DNA from: Lactifluus volemus
Lineage: Eukaryota; Basidiomycota; Agaricomycetes; Russulales; Russulaceae
Assembly (NCBI GenBank): GCA_022376515.1
Contig: WTXI01000325.1
Span: forward strand, 1 to 38,993
DNA: 38,993 nt
Direction of reading: 5' to 3'
Below, one piece after another: positions 10,260-19,731 of the stretch. Every line of letters begins with the position of its first letter. Position 1 is the stretch's first letter. The notes under the pieces are model-generated. The model did not search any database. It saw only the letters and a list, made by a program, of their open reading frames with translations, and was not told where the DNA came from. Made by a program: the position numbers and the translations under genes.

Positions 10260-10740
10260 AAATAATGTAAAGTTCCAGTTTAGCATGTTAGAGCAACCAT
10301 GATATTAGTAAATCTCCCATGATACCTAAATGACCTTGCTCACCTTGCAAGATTATAGTGCTCAAGTTTACCTTGCTTGACCTTGCATATCTAGGGATAA
10401 TATAAAGTTCCTGTTTGGCATGCTAGAGCAGTTATGATATTAATAAATCTGACATAATATCTAAATGACCTTGCTCACCTTGCAAGATTACAATGCTCAA
10501 GCTTACCTTGCTTGACCTTGCATACCTAGAGATAATATAAAGTTCCTGTTTGGCATGCTAGAGCAGTCATGATATTAGTCAATCTGGCATGATATCTAAA
10601 TGATCTTGCTCACCTTGCAAGATTACAGTGCTCATTTTCATCTTGCTTAACCTTACATACCTAGAGATAATATAAAGTTCAAGTTTGGCATGCTGGAGCA
10701 GTCATGATATTAATAAATCTGGCATGATATATCTAGATAC
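10260..10740. repeat. 135-bp tandem array, about 3.5 copies
   Basis: TGACCTTGCTCACC-type words start at 10331, 10466 and 10601 (TGATCTTGCTCACC in the last), a period of exactly 135. A partial unit lies before the first. Units contain GGCATGCTAGAGCAGTCATGAT-like and GATAATATAAAGTTC-like segments. No coding potential is seen. Confidence 0.88.
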
Positions 10741-11441
10741 CTAATGTATCTAGCTAGGTACCTAAATGACCTTTAATTACCTTGCAAGGTTATACTAGAT
10801 CTTACAAGACATTAACAAGATCAGTTGCATCAGCAAAACCCAGTTGGCCTTAGACAGGCTTAGCCACTGCTTAGTGTTGTTAAGGCAGGCTTAGATAGCT
10901 TAGCACCATTAAGACTAAGCAAATTGAAATAATCTAAGCTAATTAAGCCAATCTAATAAAATTAAGGACATAAATCACCAGTCAAGGATGCTAAGTACAC
11001 AAAAATTGTCTAAGTAAATTAAGTAAATTAAGTAAGGTGTCTGAAATTTTTGTTAAATCATGAAAATTTCGCTAAGTCGTTACAGATCACGTGTTTTTTG
11101 TTTATTCTTGTTTGCACGATATTAATTCTCGTTGCCCTCCCCCTCTGACACTTCCTTAAAAGGAATCATATGCTCCGTTGTTTATTCTTGTTGGCACCAT
11201 GTTGATTTTCGTGCCTCATCTTTTTTTGCCGCGTCCTTTTGTCCCCTCCCTTGTCTGTCTGCTCTGTGGCCTCTGCCGTTGCCACCATCGCTGCTCCCTG
11301 TCTGGTGATGCCTCCCCGCTGCCTTCTTGCGACCGTGACTGCGTTCCCTCCTGGCTCGTTGTCATGCAACACGTCCCCTCCTGGTTTATTGTCGTGCAAC
11401 GCGTCCCACTGCTGCCGCCTCTGCCTCCGCCTCCTCTCCTT

Positions 11442-11494
11442 CTCTGCCTCTGCCTCTGCCTCTGCCTCTGCCTCTGCCTCTGCCTCTGCCTCTG
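11442..11494. repeat. (CTCTGC)n hexanucleotide run
   Basis: About nine tandem CTCTGC units encode SAS/CLC-type repeats in whatever frame is read. The matching place in copy 1 (about 3440-3480) is shorter and interrupted, so this run has expanded since the copies split. Confidence 0.85.
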
Positions 11495-12238
11495 TTGCGT
11501 CGTCAGATGCCTCCTGTTCCTGCGCCTCCCCCACCGCTTTTGCCCTCTCTTGGATCCACTGGCACTGCGAGGATGCTGCCTGCGCCGGTACGTTGTCACG
11601 CTGCCTGCCCCGCCCCAACGCGTCTGACTTTCTTTTCATCGCCTCCTCCGCCTCTGCCGCCTGGATCACCATCTCCTGCGCCACTTCCGCCTCCTGCGCT
11701 TCCCGTCCCGCTTGCGCCTCTTCCTACGTTTCCCGCACTTCCTCCCGCGCTTCCCACCTCTGCACCTTTACCTGCGCTTCCTGCGCTCTGCGCCTCCTCC
11801 TGCGTTCCTTGCCTCCTTCCGTGCCCTGCACCTCCTCCTGCGTTCTCGCCTCCTTCTGCACTCTGCGCATTCCCCTGCACCTCCCGCGCGTTCTCTCGTG
11901 CCTTCCGCACCCCTCGCCTCCTCCCGTGCCTCCCGCACCCCTCGCCTCCTCCCATGCCTCCTCCCCGCGCCTCCTCCCACGCTTCCTCCCGTGCTTCCTC
12001 CCCGCGCCTCCTCCCCATGCCTCCTCCCTGTGCCTCCTCCCCGCGCCTCCTCCCATGCGTCCTCCCCCCACCTCTTCCCATGCCTCCACCACTGCCACCA
12101 CCTCCCCATGGCCCTGCAGCCCCACCCATGCCAGTGTGCCACCTGCTGTTTGTGTGAGGTTGAATGTGACTTAGGCAATGGGTAGATGTGTGTTAGCACA
12201 GATTAGTTAGTTTTTGTACCCCTAGTTTAGATAATTTC

Positions 12239-12244
12239 AATAAA
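12239..12244 (+). other. Candidate polyadenylation signal AATAAA
   Basis: AATAAA lies near the right end of copy 2, about 15 bases before a T-run. It is also present, inverted, in copy 1. It is the only hint of transcription direction in this element. Confidence 0.4.
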
Positions 12245-12551
12245 GTTGCAGTTTGAATTTTTTTTTGACTTGTGTGAATTTGTCTGCTTGTGAACATAAT
12301 TTTATGCCCTGCTTAACAGGCTTAAATAGCTGCTTAAGCTCTGCTTAAATAGCTGCTGAGGCTCTGCTTAATATGCTTAGCCTAAGCAGCTCCATTAGAT
12401 CCTCACTGTTGACAAGCAAACTACAGAATTTCAAGCAGCTTTTAAGCAAAATATTTTTAGAATAGTGGTGGCCTGAAATCTTTGTAGGAGTTATATAATA
12501 AAATTAAGTAAATTTTAAGGAGCCTTTAAGCTGAAACAGGTTTTCCTGATG

Positions 12552-12985
12552 TGATTACCCTGATAGGCAAGTCTGATCTTAATTGGCCCCTATCATGACA
12601 TTATTATGGCCTTAATCACCTTGCATATACTTATAGATAAGTTTTTGCTTCCAAGATATTACATTATCATAATCTTATCTAGCCTGAGATCTTGTGCTCA
12701 TACATTTACCTTGCTTGATCTTTTTAGATATCTAGCTAGGAAACTATGATCAGATTATATCAATCTTGATTATTAAGGTCATAAATGTACCTATCAAGGG
12801 AAGTGATTGATCAGATCAAATCAGACAAGATAGATAAGATCATCATATATCTAGAAAGGTCATAGATTAATATTTTTCGTGATGAAACAGAAACAGATCC
12901 TGGCCGTAACACTATTCTAGAGTACTGTAACGAAAGTGTCCATGTCCAAGGTGATTGCGGTGAGATTCCGAGATTCAACACTCCT
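12552..12985. other. AT-rich tract, continuation
   Basis: This resumes the CTTATCT/GATCTTAT-rich sequence style of 9442-10827 up to about 12895. A short unique stretch then leads into the copia relic. No gene is seen. Confidence 0.5.
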
Positions 12986-13350
12986 TCATTGCACGCACAG
13001 TCCGAGACATGCCGTGAAATGCTTGACCTTCAAGGACCGCAACACCTTCGTCAACGCATCAGCCACCATGTCCGAGTCATCGATAGGACAATACACGAGC
13101 CTGAGGACAGCTTCTTCAACCACCCACCAGATCCAATGGTAGCACACGTCGATATGCATCTTGCAGCGCGCACGTAATACTGGTGGTCGCGCCGAGTGAG
13201 CGCAATGGCTGTATATTTGTCAGAAAATAGGGTGGTGGCATCTGTGGCAGGTCTGAAGACTTGAGAGAGGAGGTTTCGGAGCCAAATGGCCCATGCGTGT
13301 GGAAGAGGAGGTGTAGTAACGCGTTCCGATGGTTTGCTGCTCCCTTGATT
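12986..13350 (-). pseudogene. Ty1/copia RNase H relic
   Basis: Minus-strand reading gives AIWLRNLLSQVF, then ..TAIALTRRDHQYYVRA. After a one-base frame change near 13175 it gives MHIDVCYHWIWWVVEE and DMVADALTKVL..KHFTACLGL with a stop at 12988-12986. This is the end of a copia polyprotein, in the order seen at 27200-27520. It is older and more diverged than the copia element at 22915-36328. No LTR is visible beside it. Confidence 0.75.
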
Positions 13351-13808
13351 TCGCAATCACATGACAGATTTCCTTATTGAGCCTATCTATATACGGAACG
13401 ATCAGGTAGCTATATAATTTAAACTCAGATCTACCAGGCTCTCTATCGAGGTTTACCTCATTATCGAGAGCCGGTCACGAGGCTAACTTATGATCACGAT
13501 ATGCCTCTTACCCTTTTTGTAGCCTGCTGGGACTAGAACATTGACTAGGTTGAGCGTCTAGACCCACCTTTATAGTAATTGACCCTGGACATGGTCGTAA
13601 CTAACACACACTGTTAATCCAATCCCGAAGTTCCACACCCAACAAATAACAGTGCACTTAGTAGAGCCCACCTGTCCCCAGTATTTATATTTTATTTTAT
13701 TTCTATAAAAAATAACTTAAAATGTTTTTTAATATCCTTTTTGGCCTGAAGCCAGAACAATTTTTTATGTGCGATCCGCACCTGTGTGAGGCATCACGAC
13801 GTAGTTAC
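13351..13808. other. Non-coding; includes promoter-like repeat
   Basis: The first part (to about 13515) resembles, in inverted orientation, the sequence upstream of the RecQ fragment (1018-1195). The rest is AT-rich with no ORF. Confidence 0.4.
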
Positions 13809-14944
13809 TGTCACGGTTCGCAGGGACCGTGGCTTGAAGTGAGTGTCGTTCTGGTTGGCTATTTGCTGTGGCGAGTCGGACAAGACTAGCAACACCAAAT
13901 AGTCGATTCTAGCACACGCAGGCAAGGTCCCAGGAGGAGTAGAGTTGACTGTGCGAACTCTTGGTGTTCGTATCGCGTGATGTTATGGTTCCACCGTCAC
14001 ATGACGTTCAGAAAAGTACCACTTGCAACCGTGGGAAATTCAAACCATTTTAAGCCATAAAAACAACAAGAACAAACAAGAACACAGCCAAGTAAACAGT
14101 GAAGACACGTGACGCTCGATCTATCCCCGATCTGATCTCGCTTACATAACTACTATACAGTACTATACAGATTCAGTTACGATACAGTTCCCCCGAGATT
14201 ACCCCGATGTGACCCCGACATCATTCCAGCGCAGTCCCAAGATCACTCCGTGATCCCGATGGATCTCGACCCCATCTCGATCCACCCCTATATCTCAGAT
14301 CATATCTCGATGCTATCTCGATCAGACCCCTATACATATTATATCGTGATGTCACCCTATGTGACATCCCTGAGACTCCCTTAGTAAGCGTCACACCCTA
14401 GTAGTATATAAGCCGGCACTTTCAGTGCCCCTTGTCTTTAGTCTTCACTTCGTCTTTAATCAGAACCACCATCTTCCCACTTTCCAAAGACCTTCCGGTC
14501 TCCCCTCTCATCTCTTAAGTCTTCCTCCCTAACCTTTGTGCGTTAGGAGGATTAGCTCTTGCCTACCAGAGAGGGGCACTAGAGATCATTGACAATACCA
14601 GGAGTGCATCCGTCAGCGCGACGCCCTCCTCCTGAGTAGAGCCAGTGGGACATAGAACCCTGAACCCTGATTAGTCAGACTAAGCCTCGTGACCACCTCG
14701 GCTTAGTCATCCCTTACATCACCATCAAGTATCCACACGGTCACGTGACAGGCCTCACGTGCCCTCAAGTTTAGTCATCAACCTCAAGTGTCACGTGACG
14801 CTAGCCCCTTGGAGGACTAGGTCACGTGACTAAGCTCATGTCAAGCGCAAGGCCCTTCTGAGCCTTGACAAAAGTGAAGACTCAAAAGACCCTTACCTCT
14901 TTAACCTTCCATAGGACGAAGACACCACCACACAGCACCATACG
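13809..14944 (+). other. Probable 5' LTR/leader of retroelement C
   Basis: The sequence begins TGTCACGG in the style of an LTR start. It has a TATATAA box at 14405-14411 and then C/T-rich leader sequence ahead of the gag-like ORF at 14945. No second copy exists in the window, so the LTR end cannot be placed. A cluster of CACGTG boxes lies at 14742-14828. Confidence 0.45.
14742..14828. promoter_or_regulatory. Cluster of four CACGTG E-boxes
   Basis: CACGTG occurs at 14742, 14756, 14792 and 14823, three of them within TCACGTGA. Such palindromes are bound by fungal bHLH factors (Cbf1/Pho4 type). The cluster is downstream of the TATA-like box and upstream of the ORF. Function is inferred only. 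Confidence 0.4.
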
Positions 14945-15642
14945 TTGGTCAACCAAGCAATAGTTGACGAAGAGGAAGCACCCAGTCAAATTACACCACA
15001 TACTAGGACGTCCCTAGTACTGACACATCCACGCACACACACACAAACAAAGACCATGTTGGATGAGGTACCAACATGGCATGGAGGATCCGTATGGATC
15101 GAAGAGCTCAAAGAGACTAGGATCTCTGCCTGGGAAAATCAGTTTGCCTGCAGAGAATCAACTACCCCCAGCAATGAACCTATCAGTTACCCGAACAGAC
15201 CATTTGACAACCTACCACCTCGCATCAGAGGAAAAGCAATTTGGGACCCACACATGGGTCGAGAAACCGGATCATACTCCATCCTAGACACGACCAAGAC
15301 AGACCCGGCAAGAGGGCCTGTTGAACTCATCAACGGACGATGGTACATGATCCGTTACAACAGAATACTCAATACCTTCCAAGTCCGAAGGAGCAACATC
15401 ATCTTGGAGGTGAAGGCAGAACTCCTCGGACTTGGACAATGGAACGAAGACGCAGAGGAAGACGAAACCCCAGATCTTTCAACCCAGCTACCACGGGGAG
15501 GAGAACTATTCCACTCCCCTCAACCTGAGATCGTACAGCCATGGCAGACCCCAATAACCCCAGCAATCCCAGTCACGGTGCAGGAACCGAGCGTCCCTGC
15601 TAGCACTACGTTCAGCCCTCAATTGACCCCACTCTCGATGAC
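14945..15642 (+). CDS. Gag-like ORF of retroelement C, cut by gypsy-A LTR
   Basis: This is an open frame of about 232 codons, with an alternative ATG at 15057. It ends artificially: the gypsy-A LTR starts at 15643 and supplies the stop a few codons later. The protein is hydrophilic, with an acidic stretch (NEDAEEDETP) and a compact middle containing NGRWYMIRYNRILNTFQVRR. No zinc knuckle or enzyme motif is present. Position after an LTR-like leader suggests the N-terminal part of a gag protein. I do not recognise the family. Confidence 0.45.
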
Positions 15643-15922
15643 TGTTATGGACTGACACATGTTTTGCTGACTCATACTATACGTTTTCGAACTGCTGATT
15701 CGTTTCTGCTGACTCCCTTGCTTATGTGAATGGACTGCCGATCGCTTTGTTTCAGATCGCTTACTTATTTCTCTCACGATACAGCCTCACACAGCACCAT
15801 ACAGCCGCAAGTAACAGCCACATGCACAGGATGACTCGCTGATTCCTGGAACATGTTTCAAACCCTGAAAGCTGTACGAAGGTCACAGCCCCTACAGCTG
15901 TGTACATAGCCTCATCCTTCTC

Positions 15923-15930
15923 TATATAAA
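15923..15930 (+). promoter_or_regulatory. Gypsy-A TATA box
   Basis: TATATAAA lies 28 bases before the 12-nt self-primer candidate at 15958, the right distance for transcription to start there. Copy 2 has the same arrangement. Confidence 0.65.
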
Positions 15931-15957
15931 CCTTGTACTTTCTGCCCTAGAGACCTT

Positions 15958-15969
15958 AAGTCTCAGTTT
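15958..15969 (+). other. Gypsy-A self-primer candidate (RNA 5' end)
   Basis: AAGTCTCAGTTT is the exact reverse complement of AAACTGAGACTT at 16250-16261. It lies about 30 bases after the TATA box, so it should be at or near the 5' end of the transcript. This is the arrangement by which Tf1/sushi-type elements prime from their own RNA. Confidence 0.7.
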
Positions 15970-16249
15970 TGTTTCGCAATCCAAGTCTTCTATCTATTAG
16001 AACCTTGCTTGCCTAGAAGCATCAGACCTGAGAGAACCCTCTTGACATCACGCTCTTCAACTTCTTGACACTTTGGTCTTACCCCTAAGCCCAAAGCCCT
16101 TGACCTCTGAAACGCTCTTGACTTAGTCGTTTACTAAGTCTCATCTTTATCGAACCTTTGATCTTGACTTGCACGTCTTGCAAGTCTCGCTCTTGACTTC
16201 ACGAACGATCGTACACTTCGTACAAAGGTCCTACTTGGAACCTTAACAC

Positions 16250-16261
16250 AAACTGAGACTT
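16250..16261 (+). other. Gypsy-A primer binding site (self-primed type)
   Basis: AAACTGAGACTT begins two bases after the LTR end and pairs over 12 nt with 15958-15969. It lacks the TGG start expected of a site for a tRNA 3' end. Copy 2 has the same site at 21682-21693. Confidence 0.7.
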
Positions 16262-16294
16262 CTACTCTCACATTTGTGAACGAACGAACGAACC

Positions 16295-18096
16295 ATGTCA
16301 GACAGCTCTAGAGGCAGTCCATATGGTAGATTCACCGCGTTAGCCGAAGAATCTCCTGAACAAGATCGCCCTATACAAGGCGATGACGACGATGACGAAG
16401 TCCTTGCGCAGGCCGCTGGGACCAGACTTCGCGCCCACTCCCATACTCCTATAATCTCACTTGAACAAGCAATTGAACAAGTGAAACAACCCACAACCCC
16501 ATCTGACTCTGGAAGTGGCAAAGAACCGAACTACAACATAGCTATGGACCTCTTACCTGAAAGTCCCACTGATGAACAGCTTGAGCAAATGAGAAAAATA
16601 TTTGCTAAGCCAAAGACGCCTGAACTAGAACCACCTACCAGAGAAGAACTCCTCACCTTGAATACAATATTCAAGTCTAGACCACCAGCCTCACCAGTTA
16701 CCTCCCATTACGCTCCCTTGCGGCAAGGACCTTCCATGCAGCCGCACAAGGAGTAGCTGACCTCGCACTTCTTCCCCCCTTTCAAATCGCCTCGGCAACC
16801 GCCACTGTACAACCTACAACGACCACCGCTTCAGCCCTGTTTTCCCAACCAAAAGGAAAATCGAAAAAGACCGCTACTACTGCAAGTGGTAGTGGTGCAA
16901 TCTTCAGCGGCGGTGGAGGAGGAGGCAGTTCCCCTGGAGGAAGTGGCAGCAGAGGAGGAGGAGCACCTGGTAGTCCTGGAGGAGGCGGCGGTGGAGGAGG
17001 AGGTGGCGGTGGAGGAGGAGCACCAGCAGCAGCTCCCCTTCAACAAGGCCAGGGTTTTGCCCAAATCCCCGCTGCTGGAGGAGGGTTAATAGGGATTCCC
17101 CCAAAACCCTTTGATGGAAACAGATCACGATCGAAATGTTTCATGGAAATCTTCGAAAATTACTGAAGATTAAACCAAGGAAACCCTGGAATGTCAAACC
17201 CTTCGAACCGAATCCTCATGTTCACCACGTTTATGGCTGGACCACGCTGTGAAGGATGGGCCCAGGCACGCCTTAACTCCCTAGGAACATATCTAGACCG
17301 CGGAGGAGACCCTAGTGACCTGGACCTTTGGGTTGGTTTCAAACAAAGGTTCCTTGAAGATTTCCGAGATGCAGCCGCTAAAGAAGACGCCCTTACAAAA
17401 TTCACGAAACTCCAGATGGTCGGAGATAATCTAGATGACTACACTACTTCATTCAACGATCTTCTTGAAGAAGCAGGCTTTGAAGCCGACGCTCAAGGAA
17501 CTATTATCCAATATCGCGCCGGTCTTAAAGAAGCCCTTCACATGACCATTATGAATCGTGAATGGCCGAAACCAGAAACTCTTGCGGACTGGCAAGAGGC
17601 AGCACGTAAACACTCAGCTGCATGGACAGAACAAAAATTGTTCAAAGAGTTACACGGTGGGGGATCACTAGGACGCATTACTCAACTACTCAGCAATACA
17701 CGAGGACAGCAACAACAACACTGTCCTCAACAGCCAATGCGCCCAACCGCACGCCCACAACGCGACCCCGACGCTATGGATGTAGACGTCACTACTACCC
17801 AAAGCAATCGTACCCCTGACCCTGACCGCGAACACCTCATACGAGAAGGACGTTGCTTCTATTGTAAAGAACAGGGCCATCTCTCTAGAGAATGCCCTGT
17901 TAAGAAGAAACAAAACGCCAACACCACCGGTACTACGCGTGCCTGTGTTACTGAAACATCCAAAGCAACAACGACCCCTACCCCTACTTCTTCAAAAGAA
18001 CTTTCAAATGCGGAAGTCGCTAAAACCCTCAAAGCCATGACAGATGAAGAACGCGGCAAACTTGCCGAATTCCTTTCTCAAGATCCATCTTTTTAA
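16295..18096 (+). pseudogene. Gypsy-A gag, copy 1
   Basis: The start MSDSSRGSPYGRFTALAEES is shared with copy 2. Compared with copy 2, a 1-base deletion near 16720-16730 shifts the frame and a CGA has become TGA at 17164-17166. Between them is a glycine-rich linker (16905-17030). The capsid-like Retrotrans_gag region (ILMFTTFM..CEGWAQARLNSL..FKQRFLEDFRD) runs from about 17215 to 17650. A CCHC zinc knuckle (CFYCKEQGHLSREC) is at 17850-17892. The gag ends with TAA at 18094, and pol lies in the -1 frame. Confidence 0.88.
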
Positions 18097-18104
18097 AGGG
18101 CTCT

Positions 18105-19193
18105 GATCTCGCCGCCTGGATCCGAGCCTTAGTACCGAATAGCTTGTATTTAAATGCCATTTCATCAATGGAAGTTCCCATTATTTATTCAAGTTATAAC
18201 GGCGGAACGAAAGAAGACAAAGCGCTTGTCGATAGTGGCGCTACCAGTAATTTTATCGATCATCGAACGGCAGAGAGATGGCAACTGGGAACAAAAGATC
18301 TAGAAAAACCAATCCAGATTTTTAATGTCGATGGAACGGAAAACAAGCTAGGACGAGTCACGAAGTTTTCTACTTTATGCATCCGTATGGGAAAACTAGA
18401 AGAATTGCAAAACTTCTTCATCACAGACCTAGGCATGGACCGCGTTATCCTCGGATATCCATGGCTAGAAACGTTCAATCCATGACTCAATTGGAAAGAC
18501 CGAACCTTAGACGATGAAAACCCAAAGATTTGCCTCGAATCCCAATATTACCACGCAGCAGTCGCCCTCAAAGAAAAAGCTCGAGTTTTACTTGCACGAG
18601 CCCTAGAACCTGCTGGAAAATCCCAAGAATGGGCTATTGCGGATACTGAACGACGCACGGCCTCTAGCGCTGCTGTTCAAGGAATACCCCTCGAATACCA
18701 GTGTCATGCCTTCATCTTTGACGAAGAAGCAGCAAAATGTTTCCCTCCTAGCTGAGGAAAATTTGACATGGGGATAAAACTAAAACCAGACGCACCTGAC
18801 ATCATTAACTGCAAAGTTTATCCGCTAACTGAAGAAGGGAAGGAAATTACAAAGAAATTCCTCAAAGAACATCAGGAGAAAGGCTATATCAAGCAAACGG
18901 ACTCCCCTTGGTCTTCGCCCTGGTTCCTCATCCCTAAAGCAGACGGAAGTTCTAGACCAGTTCAAGATTATCGACGCGTCAATGAACATACCATCCCTGA
19001 CGTTTACCCTCTCCCTCGCATCGAAAATCTTCTAGAACAACTCCATGGCATGCGATATTTTACTACCCTTGACATCCGATGGGGGTACCACAATATCCGC
19101 ATTAAAGACGAAGACCAATGGAAAGCCGCCTTCAAAACTCCCTATGGTCTTTTTAAGCCTAAAGTAATGTTCTTTGGACTACGTGTTAGGAAC
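18105..19193 (+). pseudogene. Gypsy-A protease and reverse transcriptase (truncated)
   Basis: The frame is open from before 18144. The aspartic protease motif ALVDSGATSNFID is at about 18225, and VILGYPWL follows near 18445. In-frame TGA codons lie at 18483 (a Trp position in NP-x-LNWK) and 18753. RT begins with the YPLTEEGKEITKKFLKEH region and continues through SPWFLIPKADGSSRPVQDYR and TTLDIRWGYHNIRI (first catalytic Asp). It stops at 19193 just after KPKVMFFGL, before the YxDD box. Pol is -1 relative to gag. Confidence 0.88.
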
Positions 19194-19693
19194 GAGCGGT
19201 TCCTATGCTCTTGGTAGAGTCGGGTGGTTCAGGTAAACCTTAGCGACGTCAGTCAATAAGGGTTAGGTTTCAGAAAGTACTAAGTCAATGGTCACGTGAC
19301 AAAGTATCAGCAGTAACTTGCAGCGTTACTGACGGCGTGTGAGACAAGGATCAGGAGTCTAAGAGTTCAGGAATGGAGTGTGAGGTTCTTAGACAGGTAA
19401 GCTCGTATTGCAGAGTTAAGTCCAAGCTGGAGAGCTAGGGCTCAAGTGAGGATCCTTATATACATGAGCTGCCCTAGTCAGAATGAGTCGGTATGAGTCG
19501 TATAGTAGCAGTCACCGTGACTCATAGTGATGAGTCATAACGAGTCACTATGAGTCGAAGTCCTTGTGTGAGTCGGCATGAGTCACACGGCTTATGTAAT
19601 CATACAAGTACTCAGTCCGGATGCGAGAATTGTATGTAAGCAGTCATGTGAGAAAATTTACGTAAGGGAGGCAGTGACCGTGTGACCGTAACA
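19194..19693 (-). repeat. Element B 3' LTR
   Basis: The 500-bp LTR begins TGTTACGG and ends CCTAACA in minus orientation (TGTTA..TAACA ends). It is preceded by a polypurine tract. A TATATAAG box (19463-19456) has a bZIP-site cluster upstream of it. Confidence 0.8.
19484..19585. promoter_or_regulatory. Phased bZIP (Gcn4/AP-1-type) site cluster in element B LTR
   Basis: Full TGA[C/G]TCA sites start at 19518, 19531 and 19579. TGAGTCG variants start at 19484, 19494, 19551 and 19569, and CGAGTCA at 19541. Several neighbours are exactly 10 bases apart. The cluster lies 20-130 bases upstream of the TATA box in the minus orientation. Confidence 0.6.
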
Positions 19694-19731
19694 TTACCTC
19701 CCGTCTTAGGGTGATTGTTCCACCAATCACT

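Larger units (their letters stand above)
9442..10827. other. AT-rich repetitive non-coding tract
   Basis: The region is low in GC and dominated by CACCTTG/GATATC/CTTATCT words, with no plausible ORF. It holds the short repeats at 9753-9847, the tRNA-like relic near 10098-10165 and the 135-bp array at 10260-10740. The same sequence style resumes at 12552 after the second TIR element, so that element was inserted into this tract. Confidence 0.6.
10828..12551 (+). mobile_element. 1.7-kb TIR element, copy 2 (inverted relative to copy 1)
   Basis: It starts CATCAGCAAAACC and ends GGTTTTCCTGATG, flanked by a 2-bp TG (10826-10827, 12552-12553). It aligns over its whole length with the reverse complement of 2386-4087. 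Differences are concentrated in the internal minisatellites, for example a longer CTCTGC run here. Both orientations of the core have long ORFs, in the pyrimidine-rich sense (11239-12174) and the purine-rich antisense (11684-11166). Neither has a recognisable domain and all are of biased composition. AATAAA at 12239 points to transcription on the plus strand. Confidence 0.75.
15643..16248 (+). repeat. Gypsy-A LTR, copy 1
   Basis: The 606-bp LTR runs from TGTTATGG to CCTTAACA, so the ends TGTTA/TAACA are inverted. The end position is fixed by the solo LTR at 37743, where the 4-bp duplication ACTG only fits these borders. TATATAAA is at 15923-15930. Confidence 0.88.
15643..19193 (+). mobile_element. 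Ty3/gypsy element A, copy 1 (3'-truncated)
   Basis: Order is 5' LTR (15643-16248), primer site, gag, protease, reverse transcriptase. The element stops inside RT at 19193, where element B begins. RNase H, integrase and 3' LTR are absent. Gag has one 1-base deletion and one TGA; pol has two TGA codons. A close relative (copy 2) starts at 21076 and a solo LTR is at 37743-38351. Confidence 0.88.

Noticed and set aside
10260..10740. CRISPR-like array
   Set aside because: The whole 135-bp unit is repeated, with no alternation of short repeats and unique spacers, in a eukaryotic sequence.
11166..12199. ORFs up to 311 codons in the second copy of the same element
   Set aside because: Same composition artefact. 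The hexamer runs create Ser/Ala/Cys repeats in any frame.
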